Positions 56,284-64,000 of a stretch of 64,000 nucleotides of DNA are shown here, piece by piece. The stretch lies in contig NZ_CP044423.1 in NCBI RefSeq assembly GCF_008824185.1, positions 881,501-945,500 on the forward strand, in the 5' to 3' direction. The notes beneath the pieces are model-generated. The model was not told the origin of the DNA. It saw only the letters and a program-made list of their open reading frames with translations, and searched no databases. The number at the start of each line of letters is the position of its first letter. Within the stretch, counting starts at the first letter, position 1. The translations under genes and the position numbers were made by a program. This DNA comes from Paracoccus pantotrophus (lineage in GTDB: Bacteria > Pseudomonadota > Alphaproteobacteria > Rhodobacterales > Rhodobacteraceae).

Positions 56284-59162
56284 CAGCGCGGCTCCTCGGC
56301 GGTTTCCAGCGGCCGGGCGCGCGGGGCGACGCGCAGCGACTGGTGGGCAATGGCGATCAGCATCAGCACGATGGCGCCCAGAACGGTCGAGAACACGCCG
56401 AAATCGAACAGCATCGCGGTCGAGAAGGGCACCTTGCCGATGACCGGGAACTCGAGATACTGCGCATGCGCGCTGAGGAAGGGATAGCCGAAGATCCACG
56501 ACCCGGCCCCGACCGCCGCCGAGATGGTCAGCCCCGCCGCCATCCAGCGCATCGGCAGCACGGTGATCCGCGCCTCGACCCAGCGCACATTGGCGGCGAC
56601 ATATTGCAAGAGCAGGCCCACGGCCAGGGTGACGCCGGCGGCGAACCCCCCGCCGGGCAGGTCGTGGCCGCGGAAGAACAGATAGGCCGACAGCGCGATG
56701 ATCGGCGCGAACATCCATTGCATCAGCACCGAGGGCACGAAGAGATAGGCCTCCAGCGCCTGTTCCTCGGCATCGAGCTGCGGGCGCGGGCGTTCGACGC
56801 TTTCGGGCGCGGGCCGGAAGCGGCGCAGCAGCGCATAGACGGTCAGCCCGACGACGGCGAGGACGGTGATCTCGCCGAAGGTGTCGAAGGCGCGGAAATC
56901 CACCAGGATGACGTTGACGACATTGGTGCCGCCGCCCTCGACATAGGCATTGCGCAGGAACCAGTCGCCCAGCGAGGTGCCGGGCGGGGTCAGCAGCACC
57001 GCCAGCGCCAGCGCCGTCATGCCCGTGCCGCAGGCCAGCGCGATCAGCAGGTCGCGCGCGCGGCGCGAGCGGGCCGTGAGGTTGTTGTCGCCGGGGATCT
57101 CCTGGTCGCGCTTGGGCAGCCAGCGCAGGCCCAGCAGCAAAAGCGCGGTGGTGGCGATCTCGACCAGCAGCTGGGTCACGGCCAGGTCGGGGGCCGAGAG
57201 CCAGACGAAGGTCGCGCAGGTGACCAGGCCCGCGCCGCCCATCAGCACCAGCGCCGCGAAACGGTGATACTTGGCCTGCCAGGCGGCGCCGACGGCGCAG
57301 GTGCCGCCGACCAGCCACAGCAGGGCAAAAACCAGCTCGCTCGCGCCCAGTTCGGGCATGGGCACGTTCCAGTCCAGCCGGCGCAGCACGAACCAGGCCC
57401 CGGCCAGCGACAAAAGCACCATGGCACGCAATTGCGACTGCAGCCCGTTCGCCGACAGCACCCGCAGCGCAAAGCGCGGCAGCCGGATGGTAAAAACCTG
57501 CAGCAGCCAGTCGAAGCCGCGGGCAAAGTCCAGCCGGCGCATCACCCGCGTGCCGTCCTCGCCCGAATCGATCAGCCGGCGCGGCAGCAGGTAGATCAGC
57601 GCGCCCAGCGACATGGCGATCAGGCTCATGATCAGCGGCGGGCTGACGCCGTGCCAGATCTTCAGGCTGAAATGCGGCAGTTCCGGGCCGACCACGGCCA
57701 TGCTGGCGGTCTGCAGCCAGGTGCCCAGCACCTGCTGCGGGAACATGCCGACCGCCAGGCAGATCGCCACCAGGATCGCCACCGGCAGGCGCATCAGCAG
57801 GGGCGGCTCATGCGGTTCCTGCGGCAGGTCGGTGGCGGGCGGGCCGAAGAACACCGTGACGATGAAGCGCAACGAATAGGCGGCGCTGAACGCCCCGGCC
57901 AGCACCGCGACATAGGGCGCGAAACTGTCCAGCGAGCCGCCGTTGTTCCAGACATAGGTCGCCTCGAAGAACATCTCCTTGGACAGGAAGCCGTTAAGCA
58001 GCGGCACCCCTGCCATGGCGCCCGAGGCGATGATCGCCAGCATCGCCGTGACCGGCATCACCCGCGCCAGGCCCGACAGGCGGCGCATGTCGCGGGTGCC
58101 GGTTTCGTGGTCGATAATGCCGGCGGCCATGAACAGCGAGGCCTTGAAGACGGCGTGGTTGACGATGTGGAACACCGCAGCGATCAGCGCAAAGGGACTG
58201 CCGATCCCGGCCAGCGCCGTGATCAGCCCCAGGTGGCTGATGGTGGAATAGGCCAGCAGCCCCTTGAGGTCATGGCGGAACAGCGCCACCACCGCCCCCA
58301 GGAGCAGCGTGGTCATGCCGATGCCGGTGACGATCTGGAACCAGGCATCCGTGCCCCCCAGCGCCGGGTGAAAGCGCAACAGCACGAAGACCCCGGCCTT
58401 CACCATGGTCGCCGAATGCAGATAGGCCGAGACCGGCGTCGGCGCCGCCATGGCGTTGGGCAGCCAGAAATGGAACGGGAATTGCGCCGATTTGGTGAAG
58501 GCGCCCAGCACGAACAGGATCAGCACCACGGGATAAAGCCGATGGCTGGTGATCTGCGGCCCGGCGGCCAGAACGGCGTCGAGGTCGTAGCTGCCGGCGA
58601 TCTGGCCCAGCAGGATCATCGCCACCATCAGGCACAGCCCGCCCGAGGCGGTCACGATCAGCGACATCCGCGCCCCGTCGCGGGCGTCCTGCCGCTGGAA
58701 CCAGTAGCCGATCAGCAGGAAGGACACGATGCTGGTCAGTTCCCAGAACACCACCAGCATGATGATGTTGCCCGACAGCAGCAGCCCCGACATGGCACCG
58801 GCAAAGGCCAGCAGGCTGGAATAGAGCCGCGGCACCGGGTCGTCGGGCGACATGTAATAGCGCGCGTAAAGGATCACGAGGAACCCGATTCCCGCCACCA
58901 GCACCATGAACAGCCAGGAAAACCCGTCGATGCGGAAGGTCAGGTCAAGCCCGATGGAGCTGACCCAGTGGAAGGTGCCGGTGATGTGCTGCCCCTCGGT
59001 CACGGCGGGGTAAAGCACGCCCAGGATCACCAGCGCGACGATCATCGTCAGCCCGGCCAGCCAGGCTTCGGCATTGCGCGCCCCGATGGGAAGTGTGGCC
59101 GCCAGGGCGGCCGACACGAATGGCGTCAGAACAAGCAAGAGCAACAGGTTCTGTTCGACCAT
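56283..59162 (-). CDS. phaA: Monovalent cation/H+ antiporter fused subunits A and B (PhaAB)
   Basis: This is the 959-residue largest subunit of the Mrp group II (Pha) Na+ or K+/H+ antiporter. Residues about 1-650 are the NuoL-like MrpA part with proton_antipo domains (FWELTSIVSFLLIGYWF with Glu, and KSAQFPFHFWLPNAM with Lys). This is followed by a NuoJ-like part. The last ~150 residues (APIIALSAYLFFRGHDLPGGGFAAG) are the MnhB subunit, fused here as in rhizobial PhaA. The start at 59162 (MVEQNLLLLLVL) has AAAAGGAA upstream and a promoter at 59195-59224. It heads phaABCDEFG, used for Na+, K+ and pH homeostasis. Confidence 0.94.
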   Translation of the reverse strand: MVEQNLLLLLVLTPFVSAALAATLPIGARNAEAWLAGLTMIVALVILGVLYPAVTEGQHITGTFHWVSSIGLDLTFRIDGFSWLFMVLVAGIGFLVILYARYYMSPDDPVPRLYSSLLAFAGAMSGLLLSGNIIMLVVFWELTSIVSFLLIGYWFQRQDARDGARMSLIVTASGGLCLMVAMILLGQIAGSYDLDAVLAAGPQITSHRLYPVVLILFVLGAFTKSAQFPFHFWLPNAMAAPTPVSAYLHSATMVKAGVFVLLRFHPALGGTDAWFQIVTGIGMTTLLLGAVVALFRHDLKGLLAYSTISHLGLITALAGIGSPFALIAAVFHIVNHAVFKASLFMAAGIIDHETGTRDMRRLSGLARVMPVTAMLAIIASGAMAGVPLLNGFLSKEMFFEATYVWNNGGSLDSFAPYVAVLAGAFSAAYSLRFIVTVFFGPPATDLPQEPHEPPLLMRLPVAILVAICLAVGMFPQQVLGTWLQTASMAVVGPELPHFSLKIWHGVSPPLIMSLIAMSLGALIYLLPRRLIDSGEDGTRVMRRLDFARGFDWLLQVFTIRLPRFALRVLSANGLQSQLRAMVLLSLAGAWFVLRRLDWNVPMPELGASELVFALLWLVGGTCAVGAAWQAKYHRFAALVLMGGAGLVTCATFVWLSAPDLAVTQLLVEIATTALLLLGLRWLPKRDQEIPGDNNLTARSRRARDLLIALACGTGMTALALAVLLTPPGTSLGDWFLRNAYVEGGGTNVVNVILVDFRAFDTFGEITVLAVVGLTVYALLRRFRPAPESVERPRPQLDAEEQALEAYLFVPSVLMQWMFAPIIALSAYLFFRGHDLPGGGFAAGVTLAVGLLLQYVAANVRWVEARITVLPMRWMAAGLTISAAVGAGSWIFGYPFLSAHAQYLEFPVIGKVPFSTAMLFDFGVFSTVLGAIVLMLIAIAHQSLRVAPRARPLETAEEPR

Positions 59163-59194
59163 CGTGTTCCTTTTCCGGTTCGGGCTGTGCGCAG

Positions 59195-59224
59195 ATAATA
59201 GACGCGCAGGCGCGGAAAACACAA
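59195..59224 (-). promoter_or_regulatory. Candidate sigma70 promoter of the pha operon
   Basis: On the minus strand, TTGTGT (59224-59219) and TATTAT (59200-59195) are separated by 18 bases. The -10 ends 32 bases before the phaAB start. The same 146-base gap carries an eight-base inverted repeat, CGATAAAA (59235-59242) and TTTTATCG (59271-59278), upstream of this promoter. Confidence 0.55.
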
Positions 59225-59308
59225 CCGACCCGGTCGATAAAAACGACGCAAAAATCCAGGATCAGGAATATTTTATCGCACCGCCGCGCGAGGCGCCGCG
59301 CCGGGGCC

Positions 59309-60547
59309 TCAGCCGCCCCGGATTCGCGTCACGTCGCGCATCTGCCCGCCGGTCAGCAGCAGCTCAGCCGGCATGGGATGGCTGATGAAATGCAGCGGGC
59401 TGGCGGTCGGCCCATAGGCGCCGCAGGCATGGATGGCGATCAGGTCGCCTTCCTCCAGCCTGGGCAGGGCGACACCGCCGCCCAGCTTGTCGATCGAGGT
59501 GCAGAGCGGGCCGGAGATGTCCTGCCTTTCCTCGGGCCGGGCGCCGTCTTCGTCGCCGCCGACCCGGTGCATGACGTAATTGCGCCGCAGCACCATGCCG
59601 AAATTGCCCGAGGCGGCCAGGTTGGCGTTCAGCCCGCCGTCGCAGATGGCGATTCGGCTGCCGCGCGACTGCTTGACCGAGACGACGCGGGTCACGAACC
59701 AGCCCGCCGGCCCGACCAGGTAGCGGCCAAGCTCCAGCACCAGCCGGGTCGCGGAAAAGCGCGCGGCGAAGGCGTCGAGTTCGGGGCCGATCTCGGCGGC
59801 GATGGCGGCAAGGTCCAGCGCGCTGTCGCCGGGATGGTAGGGAATGCCCAGGCCGGCGCCGAAGATCAGCTTTTCCGGGCGCAGGTCCAGAGCCGCGCAG
59901 GTATCGGCAAACACCTGCATGAAGATGCGCCAGTTCTCGCAGATCGCCTCGGGTTTCAGGCATTGCGTGCCGGAATAGATGTGCAGCCCGATGATCTTCA
60001 GGTTCGGCAGGGCGGCGATCTGCGGCAGGATCTCGGCCGCCTCCTCGACATCGACGCCGAAGGGGCTGGGCCGGCCGGCCATCTGGTCGCCGAAGCCCTT
60101 GGGCACGCGCGCGGGCGCCAGGCGGACCAGAACCGGCTGCACGCGGCCCAGTTCGCCGGCGATGGCATCGGCCAGCCGCGCCTCGCGCAGGCTTTCCAGC
60201 ACCAGCTCGCCCAGGCCCGCCTGGGTGGCGGCGCGCAACTCGGCATCGCGCTTGGCCGGGCCGGTGAAGCTGATCCGCTCCGCATCCCAGCCCGCCTCCT
60301 GCGCCAGCGCCAGCTCGCCGCCCGAGGAGATGTCAAGGCAGTCCAGCCGGCCCCGCATCCAGTCCAGCAGGGCCGGGTTCGGGTTGCTTTTCACCGCGAA
60401 GCTGACGGCGAACCAGCGCCCCAGATGCGCGCGCAGATGCGCCAGCCGTTCCTCGACCAGGTCGGTGGCATAGACATAGCAGGGCGTGCCGAAACGCGCC
60501 GCGGCCTCGGCCAGGTGGCGGTCGAGGTCAGTCAAGGGTCTGCACAT
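59309..60547 (-). CDS. Group III (LysA/ornithine-type) PLP-dependent decarboxylase
   Basis: This is a 412-residue PLP enzyme of the alanine-racemase-fold decarboxylase group. PLP lysine is Lys53 in FAVKSNPNP. Also visible are LKIIGLHIYSGTQ, FGAGLGIPYHPGDS, ELGRYLVGPAGWFVTRV, CDGGLNANLAASG and the cross-subunit Cys in DISGPLCTSIDKLG. It resembles decarboxylases found beside an acyl carrier protein and an AMP-ligase in glycan clusters (exosortase-associated type) and BtrK of butirosin synthesis, which acts on a carrier-bound amino acid. The ATG at 60547 overlaps the carrier-protein gene by 20 bases. The true substrate is unknown; diaminopimelate is less likely because no lysA context is present. 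Confidence 0.87.
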   Translation of the reverse strand: MCRPLTDLDRHLAEAAARFGTPCYVYATDLVEERLAHLRAHLGRWFAVSFAVKSNPNPALLDWMRGRLDCLDISSGGELALAQEAGWDAERISFTGPAKRDAELRAATQAGLGELVLESLREARLADAIAGELGRVQPVLVRLAPARVPKGFGDQMAGRPSPFGVDVEEAAEILPQIAALPNLKIIGLHIYSGTQCLKPEAICENWRIFMQVFADTCAALDLRPEKLIFGAGLGIPYHPGDSALDLAAIAAEIGPELDAFAARFSATRLVLELGRYLVGPAGWFVTRVVSVKQSRGSRIAICDGGLNANLAASGNFGMVLRRNYVMHRVGGDEDGARPEERQDISGPLCTSIDKLGGGVALPRLEEGDLIAIHACGAYGPTASPLHFISHPMPAELLLTGGQMRDVTRIRGG

Positions 60548-60764
60548 AGGCCAGGATGGCATCGACCGTGTCGAAATTCTCCAGCGTCACGTCGCCCGGC
60601 TGCACCCGCAGCTCGGCCTTTTGCTCGACAAAGGAGATCAGCCCGACCATCGCCACCGAATCCAGCATCCCGGTCGAGAAAAGCTCGGTATCGCCATCGA
60701 GCGGCGTGTCGATGTTCAGTTCGCTGCGGATATAGCGGAGCAGATCGTCCTTGCTCAGGCTCAT
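60528..60764 (-). CDS. Acyl carrier protein of the glycan cassette
   Basis: This is a 78-residue phosphopantetheine carrier protein. The attachment motif is STGMLDSVAMVGLIS with Ser36; the Asp before it is conserved. Helix II continues FVEQKAEL. It differs from the lpxD-linked carrier at 11082 and from housekeeping AcpP. The ATG at 60764 has AAGG ten bases upstream; a further ATG at 60803 would add 13 residues inside the gap after the ligase. It lies between the AMP-ligase and the decarboxylase and overlaps the latter by 20 bases, suggesting that the loaded unit is its cargo. Confidence 0.87.
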   Translation of the reverse strand: MSLSKDDLLRYIRSELNIDTPLDGDTELFSTGMLDSVAMVGLISFVEQKAELRVQPGDVTLENFDTVDAILAYVQTLD

Positions 60765-60783
60765 GGATCCAATGCCTTTCTGG

Positions 60784-62355
60784 TCAGTTATGCAATGCCG
60801 CACGGGCGGCGGAAATGATGGCCGGGCGGTCCAGCTTGCCGCTGGCGGTGCGCGGCATGGCGCCTGGCCAGGGATGGTAGTGCTGCGGACGCATGTAATG
60901 CGGCATGGCGCGGGCGCAATGCGCGGCCAGCGCGGTTTCGTCGGCCTGCGGCAGATAGGTCACCACCGCGTGAACCGCCTGGCCCAGGTCCGCATCCTCG
61001 ACGCCGAAGGCCACCACGTCGGTCACAAGCCCGCTTTGCGAGATCGCATCCTCGACCTCGGTCGGCGACAGCCGGAAGCCCAGGGTCTTGATCATCTCGT
61101 CCATGCGGCTGACGAACCACAGGTCGCCATCCTCGTCGACGCGCACCAGATCGCCCGACCAGACCACCGGCTCGTCGCCCAGCAGATGCGCCAGTTCGGG
61201 GCAGGGGCGGATCTTCTGCGCCGTCACCTCGGGCTTTTCCCAATAGCCCATGCTGACCAGCGGGCCGGCATGGACCAGCTCGCCCTGTTCGCCGGGACCG
61301 GCCACGCCCTCGCCATGCTTGACGGCGAAGACCTGCGCGTTCGGGATCTGCCGGCCGATCGAGCCCATCTTGGCCGCGAATCTCTCGGGCGGCAGATAGG
61401 TCGAGCGGAAGGCCTCGGTCAGCCCATACATCAGGTAGATGTCGACGCCCGGAAATACCTGCGGCAGCAGCTCCAGGATGTTCGGGGGGATCTTGCCGCC
61501 GGTATTGGTGATGCGCCGCAGCGCCGGCAGGTCGGTCGGGCGATCCACCAGCAGCCGCACGATCTGGTTCCACAGGGGCGGCACGCCGGCGATCCCCGTC
61601 ACCGATTCGGCCTGGGCCATGCGGATGATCTCGGCCGGCATGGTCAGCGGCTGGTGCACCACCGTCCCGCCCGTCAGCAGCATGGTGGTCAGCTGGTTCA
61701 GCCCGGCGTCGAAACTGTAGGGCAGCACCGACAGCAGCCGGTCGCTTTCGTCCAGCCCCAGATAGTCCGCGACCGAGATGGCGCCCACGCGGATGTTGCG
61801 ATGGCTGAGCATCACCCCCTTGGGCGCGCCGGTCGAGCCCGAGGTGTAGATGATCATCGCCAAGCCGCGCGGGTCGGGTTCGTCGGGCGCGGAAGCCTGG
61901 TCGGCGGCAAGCGCCCCCCAGGGGTCCGCGCCCTGGACAAGGCCCTCGGCCTTGCCCTGAACAAGATAGGCCGTGCCCTCGGGCAAGGCATGTTCGCCCA
62001 CCAGCGCCTCCAGGGCGTTGCGGGGCAGGATCGCCGCGCGCGCCCGGCTGTCGCGGGCGACATAGGCCAGCTGCGCGGGCGTCCAGCGGATGTTCACGTT
62101 GATGACCACGGCGCCCATCTTCCAGGCGCCGAACATGGCCGCGACCTCGTCTATGCCCTTGCGCAGATGCGCGATCACCCGGTCTCCGGGCCGGATGCCG
62201 CGCCGGACCAGCCAGTCGGCCACGCGCCCGGCCTCGGCCGCCAGTTCGGCATAGGTGACCGCGCGGCCCTGGTCCACCGCGGCGATCTTGTCGGCGCGGG
62301 CGGGCAGGTTGTCGGCCAGAAGGCGCCACATGCTGCGGTCGAAATCGTCACTCAT
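60784..62355 (-). CDS. AMP-forming acyl/aminoacyl ligase
   Basis: This ANL-superfamily adenylating enzyme has 523 residues. The P-loop motif is IIYTSGSTGAPKGVMLSHRN; LMYGLTEAFRSTYLPPE, WSGDLVRVDEDGDLWF, RMDEMIKTLGFRLSP and the catalytic lysine in PRTASGKLDRPAI follow. It would activate a carboxylate and load it on the adjacent carrier protein. It resembles the ligases that accompany group III decarboxylases in exosortase-type clusters. The start at 62355 (MSDDFDRSMW) overlaps the acetyltransferase by 8 bases. The substrate (fatty acid or amino acid) cannot be read from sequence. Confidence 0.87.
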   Translation of the reverse strand: MSDDFDRSMWRLLADNLPARADKIAAVDQGRAVTYAELAAEAGRVADWLVRRGIRPGDRVIAHLRKGIDEVAAMFGAWKMGAVVINVNIRWTPAQLAYVARDSRARAAILPRNALEALVGEHALPEGTAYLVQGKAEGLVQGADPWGALAADQASAPDEPDPRGLAMIIYTSGSTGAPKGVMLSHRNIRVGAISVADYLGLDESDRLLSVLPYSFDAGLNQLTTMLLTGGTVVHQPLTMPAEIIRMAQAESVTGIAGVPPLWNQIVRLLVDRPTDLPALRRITNTGGKIPPNILELLPQVFPGVDIYLMYGLTEAFRSTYLPPERFAAKMGSIGRQIPNAQVFAVKHGEGVAGPGEQGELVHAGPLVSMGYWEKPEVTAQKIRPCPELAHLLGDEPVVWSGDLVRVDEDGDLWFVSRMDEMIKTLGFRLSPTEVEDAISQSGLVTDVVAFGVEDADLGQAVHAVVTYLPQADETALAAHCARAMPHYMRPQHYHPWPGAMPRTASGKLDRPAIISAARAALHN

Positions 62356-62890
62356 CGGCGGGGGCCTTCTTTCTGGCGGCAAAGATCGGCAGGCTGGGAT
62401 AGATCTTGGCGGGCGAGCCGATCACCACCGAATCCGGCGGCACATTGGTCGTCACCGCGGTATTGGCGCCGATCCGCACCCGGTCGCCGATGGTGATCGG
62501 GCCCAGCACGCAGGAATTGACGCCGATGAACACGTCGTCGCCGATCACCGGCGCGCCGGGGCCCATGTTGGTGCCGATGGTGACATTGTGCATCACCCCG
62601 CAGCGGTCGCCGATCACCACCTCGGGATGGATCGACAGCGAGCCCTCGGCATGGATGATGTGGAAATCCTTGCCCAGCCGCACCTGCGGCGGGATCCAGA
62701 CCTTGGTCACGTTCAGGATCAGGATCTTCATCAGCGCATAGGGCTTGCCGGCCAGCCAGCGCAGCAGCGGGTTCTTCACCCCGATGGCCCAGCGGCCATA
62801 GCGATAGACGGCAAGCGAGACGAAGGCGGGCTCGGTCAGCGAACGGCCGTGTCGTCTGTAGTCATCCCGGAGAGTTTCGAACATCACCAT
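62348..62890 (-). CDS. Serine-acetyltransferase-like (LbH) acyltransferase
   Basis: This is a 180-residue protein with a helical N-terminal part (residues 1-70) and a left-handed beta helix of hexapeptide repeats (IHPEVVIGDRCGVMHNVTIGT ... VIGDDVFIGVNSCVLGPITIGDRVRIG). It resembles the short serine O-acetyltransferases found in polysaccharide clusters. The catalytic His region is VMHNVTIG. In this setting it could acetylate or acylate a sugar or the carrier-bound unit rather than make O-acetylserine. It starts at 62890 and overlaps the ligase by 8 bases. A 94-base gap follows to the glycosyltransferase. Confidence 0.82.
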   Translation of the reverse strand: MVMFETLRDDYRRHGRSLTEPAFVSLAVYRYGRWAIGVKNPLLRWLAGKPYALMKILILNVTKVWIPPQVRLGKDFHIIHAEGSLSIHPEVVIGDRCGVMHNVTIGTNMGPGAPVIGDDVFIGVNSCVLGPITIGDRVRIGANTAVTTNVPPDSVVIGSPAKIYPSLPIFAARKKAPADE

Positions 62891-62984
62891 GCACTTGCTT
62901 AATCACTTCGGCGGGAAATAAGGGTCGCCCGCCCCCATATTCCGATGTCTCGCGGCAAACTCAACCTGACTGTTAGGACGGGTT

Positions 62985-64000
62985 TCAGGGGTTTTGGGCC
63001 GCGATCAGGTCGAGCGTGCGCCGGATCTGGTCCCATTCCACCCGGTAGCCGCGGGCTGTGCCGGACCCCACCACCATCGCGTAATGCTGCTGCCAGCAAT
63101 CCGTCAGCAGCTTGAGCGAGGTGGTCACCCGGTCCGCCGGCTGCAAGGTCAGCACCGTGCCGCCCGGCGCCATGGCGATGACGCCATGGGCCAATTGGCT
63201 GCCCTCGACCCCCGCCACGATCCGGGCCGCGCCCGCCGCCGCGGCCAGTTCGTCGGCATCCTGGCGGTCAATGTAGAGGGTGCGGAAACCGTATTCGGCC
63301 TCCAACCGCTCGGCGATCTCGGCCTCGTTCTCCAGGATGCGGGCATCGCCGCTGGCGCCGCGGAAGATGAAGACGCCGGGCAGGGGTTCCAGCGCCCGGC
63401 CCTGAAGGATCAGGGCGCGGTTGCGCTGCGCGCGGGCGCGGCGGTGGCTGTTGCTTTGCAGGTCGTCGAACAGGATCAGCTCGTCGAAATGCACGTCGCC
63501 GATGCGGCGCGGCGCCATGCCCAGCAATTCCTCGTAGCGCGCGATATGGCCGCCGCGCAGCGGCGCGGAGGTCACCGGCGCGCCCGTCTCCTCGGCCAGG
63601 CGATAGGCAAGGCAGTCGTTCAAGAGCCAGTTGCCGAACCAGCGGTTGCCGATCCAGCTTTCGTAAAGCGCGCCCGACAGGCTTTCGCGCGGCCGGGCAT
63701 AGCTGAAGGGCGCGCGCTTGTGCGGGCGCAGGTGGCGCTCGGCCCCGCGCGCATGCAGCACGCCATCGACGAAATCCACGTCGCGGAAGCGATAGCCCAT
63801 GGTGGGCGGCGTCTGCTCGGCCGGGTTGCCCTGCATCTGTTCCAGGATGTCGGGCAGGGCGCCGAACTCGGTGCGCGCGATATGCTCGATCTGGTCGGGC
63901 AGCCAGATGCCCGGCATGACCTCGACCACCTCGGCCGGAGAGATCTCCCATCGCTCGACGGCGGTGGCAAAGAAATCCGCGGGGCCCAGCCCGGCAAGGC
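62985..64000 (-). CDS. GT61 (DUF563)-type glycosyltransferase, partial
   Basis: At least 338 codons are visible and the frame stays open at the window edge, so the N-terminus is missing. The C-terminal region carries RIVAGVEGSQLAHGVIAMAP and GGTVLTLQP, the usual active-site region of GT61 proteins. The middle has LLNDCLAYRLAE, and ELILFDDLQSNSHRRARAQR follows. Such enzymes occur in capsule and LPS clusters and transfer xylose, mannose or other sugars; the sugar is not predictable. It is first in a minus-strand row with the acyltransferase, ligase, carrier and decarboxylase. Confidence 0.8.
   Translation of the reverse strand, partial: LAGLGPADFFATAVERWEISPAEVVEVMPGIWLPDQIEHIARTEFGALPDILEQMQGNPAEQTPPTMGYRFRDVDFVDGVLHARGAERHLRPHKRAPFSYARPRESLSGALYESWIGNRWFGNWLLNDCLAYRLAEETGAPVTSAPLRGGHIARYEELLGMAPRRIGDVHFDELILFDDLQSNSHRRARAQRNRALILQGRALEPLPGVFIFRGASGDARILENEAEIAERLEAEYGFRTLYIDRQDADELAAAAGAARIVAGVEGSQLAHGVIAMAPGGTVLTLQPADRVTTSLKLLTDCWQQHYAMVVGSGTARGYRVEWDQIRRTLDLIAAQNP

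Noticed and set aside
56343..59198. 951-codon open frame on the plus strand
   Set aside because: It is antisense to phaAB and composed of repeated Arg/Gln/His/Asp runs. The minus-strand antiporter has clear helices and motifs.

Overview
The window is GC-rich, densely packed and strongly purine-skewed in its codon third positions. Gene content and order point to an alphaproteobacterium of the Rhodobacterales, most likely Paracoccus or a close relative. The supporting evidence is an NDUFA12-type complex I subunit next to mlaD/DUF2155/aat/accC/accB, a fused PhaAB-type Na+/H+ antiporter operon, xerD near aroKB, lpxD-linked acyl carrier genes, and sitABCD divergent from a Fur/Mur-type regulator. 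The genus is an inference from synteny and protein families; no search was run.

Layout. 1-1.2 kb: a decayed IS3-family end and the gene fragment it flanks, then tRNA-Gln(UUG) on the minus strand. 1.3-7.4 kb: a BaiN/HI0933-type flavoprotein, a capsule-export group (kpsT-kpsE-kdsA, minus strand), a uracil-DNA-glycosylase-like protein and an SseB-like protein. 7.4-12.7 kb: a divergent pair of cell-wall enzymes (DUF882/M15-like and YkuD L,D-transpeptidase), then lpxD with a dedicated acyl carrier protein and ketosynthase. 12.8-16.7 kb (minus): MFS transporter, eda, and a YgiB/YgiC-like pair. 16.9-25.2 kb: a five-gene peptide/nickel-type ABC importer, a VIT-family protein, and an aldehyde dehydrogenase/SDR pair. 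25.2-26.0 kb: a defective IS5-family (IS427-like) element lying exactly between two stop codons. 26.0-30.3 kb: the sitABCD Mn/Fe importer and its divergent Fur/Mur-type regulator. 30.3-32.5 kb: DUF2237, DUF2332, pth. 32.7-34.7 kb: clpP and clpX. 34.75-35.4 kb: a gene-free stretch with a perfect hairpin. 35.4-39.3 kb: NDUFA12, mlaD, DUF2155, aat, accC, accB. 39.4-43.4 kb: LpxL-like acyltransferase, EamA transporter, transketolase. 43.5-47.1 kb: a large protein with a fucosyltransferase-like motif and an NCS2 nucleobase permease. 47.1-53.0 kb: CorC/HlyC-type protein, xerD, two unknown envelope proteins, aroK-aroB. 53.0-59.2 kb: the phaABCDEFG antiporter operon. 59.3-64.0 kb: a surface-glycan cassette comprising a PLP decarboxylase, an acyl carrier protein, an AMP-forming ligase, a left-handed beta-helix acetyltransferase and a GT61-type glycosyltransferase that runs off the window.

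How the parts fit. Much of the window serves the envelope: Kdo synthesis and capsule export, lipid A acylation, fatty-acid carboxylation (AccBC), lipid transport (MlaD), peptidoglycan cross-linking, and the 59-64 kb cassette. The most interesting candidate system is that cassette. Its ligase, carrier protein and group III (LysA-like) decarboxylase are the component types used elsewhere to load an amino acid on a carrier protein and decarboxylate it there; beside glycosyl- and acyl-transferase genes they suggest a carrier-bound amine or amino-acyl unit added to a surface polysaccharide. Other notable signals are the IS5 insertion at a CTAG shared by two convergent stop codons, several other convergent genes with interlocked stops, a repeated sequence found just after stop codons, and two palindromes in the sitA/fur promoter region.
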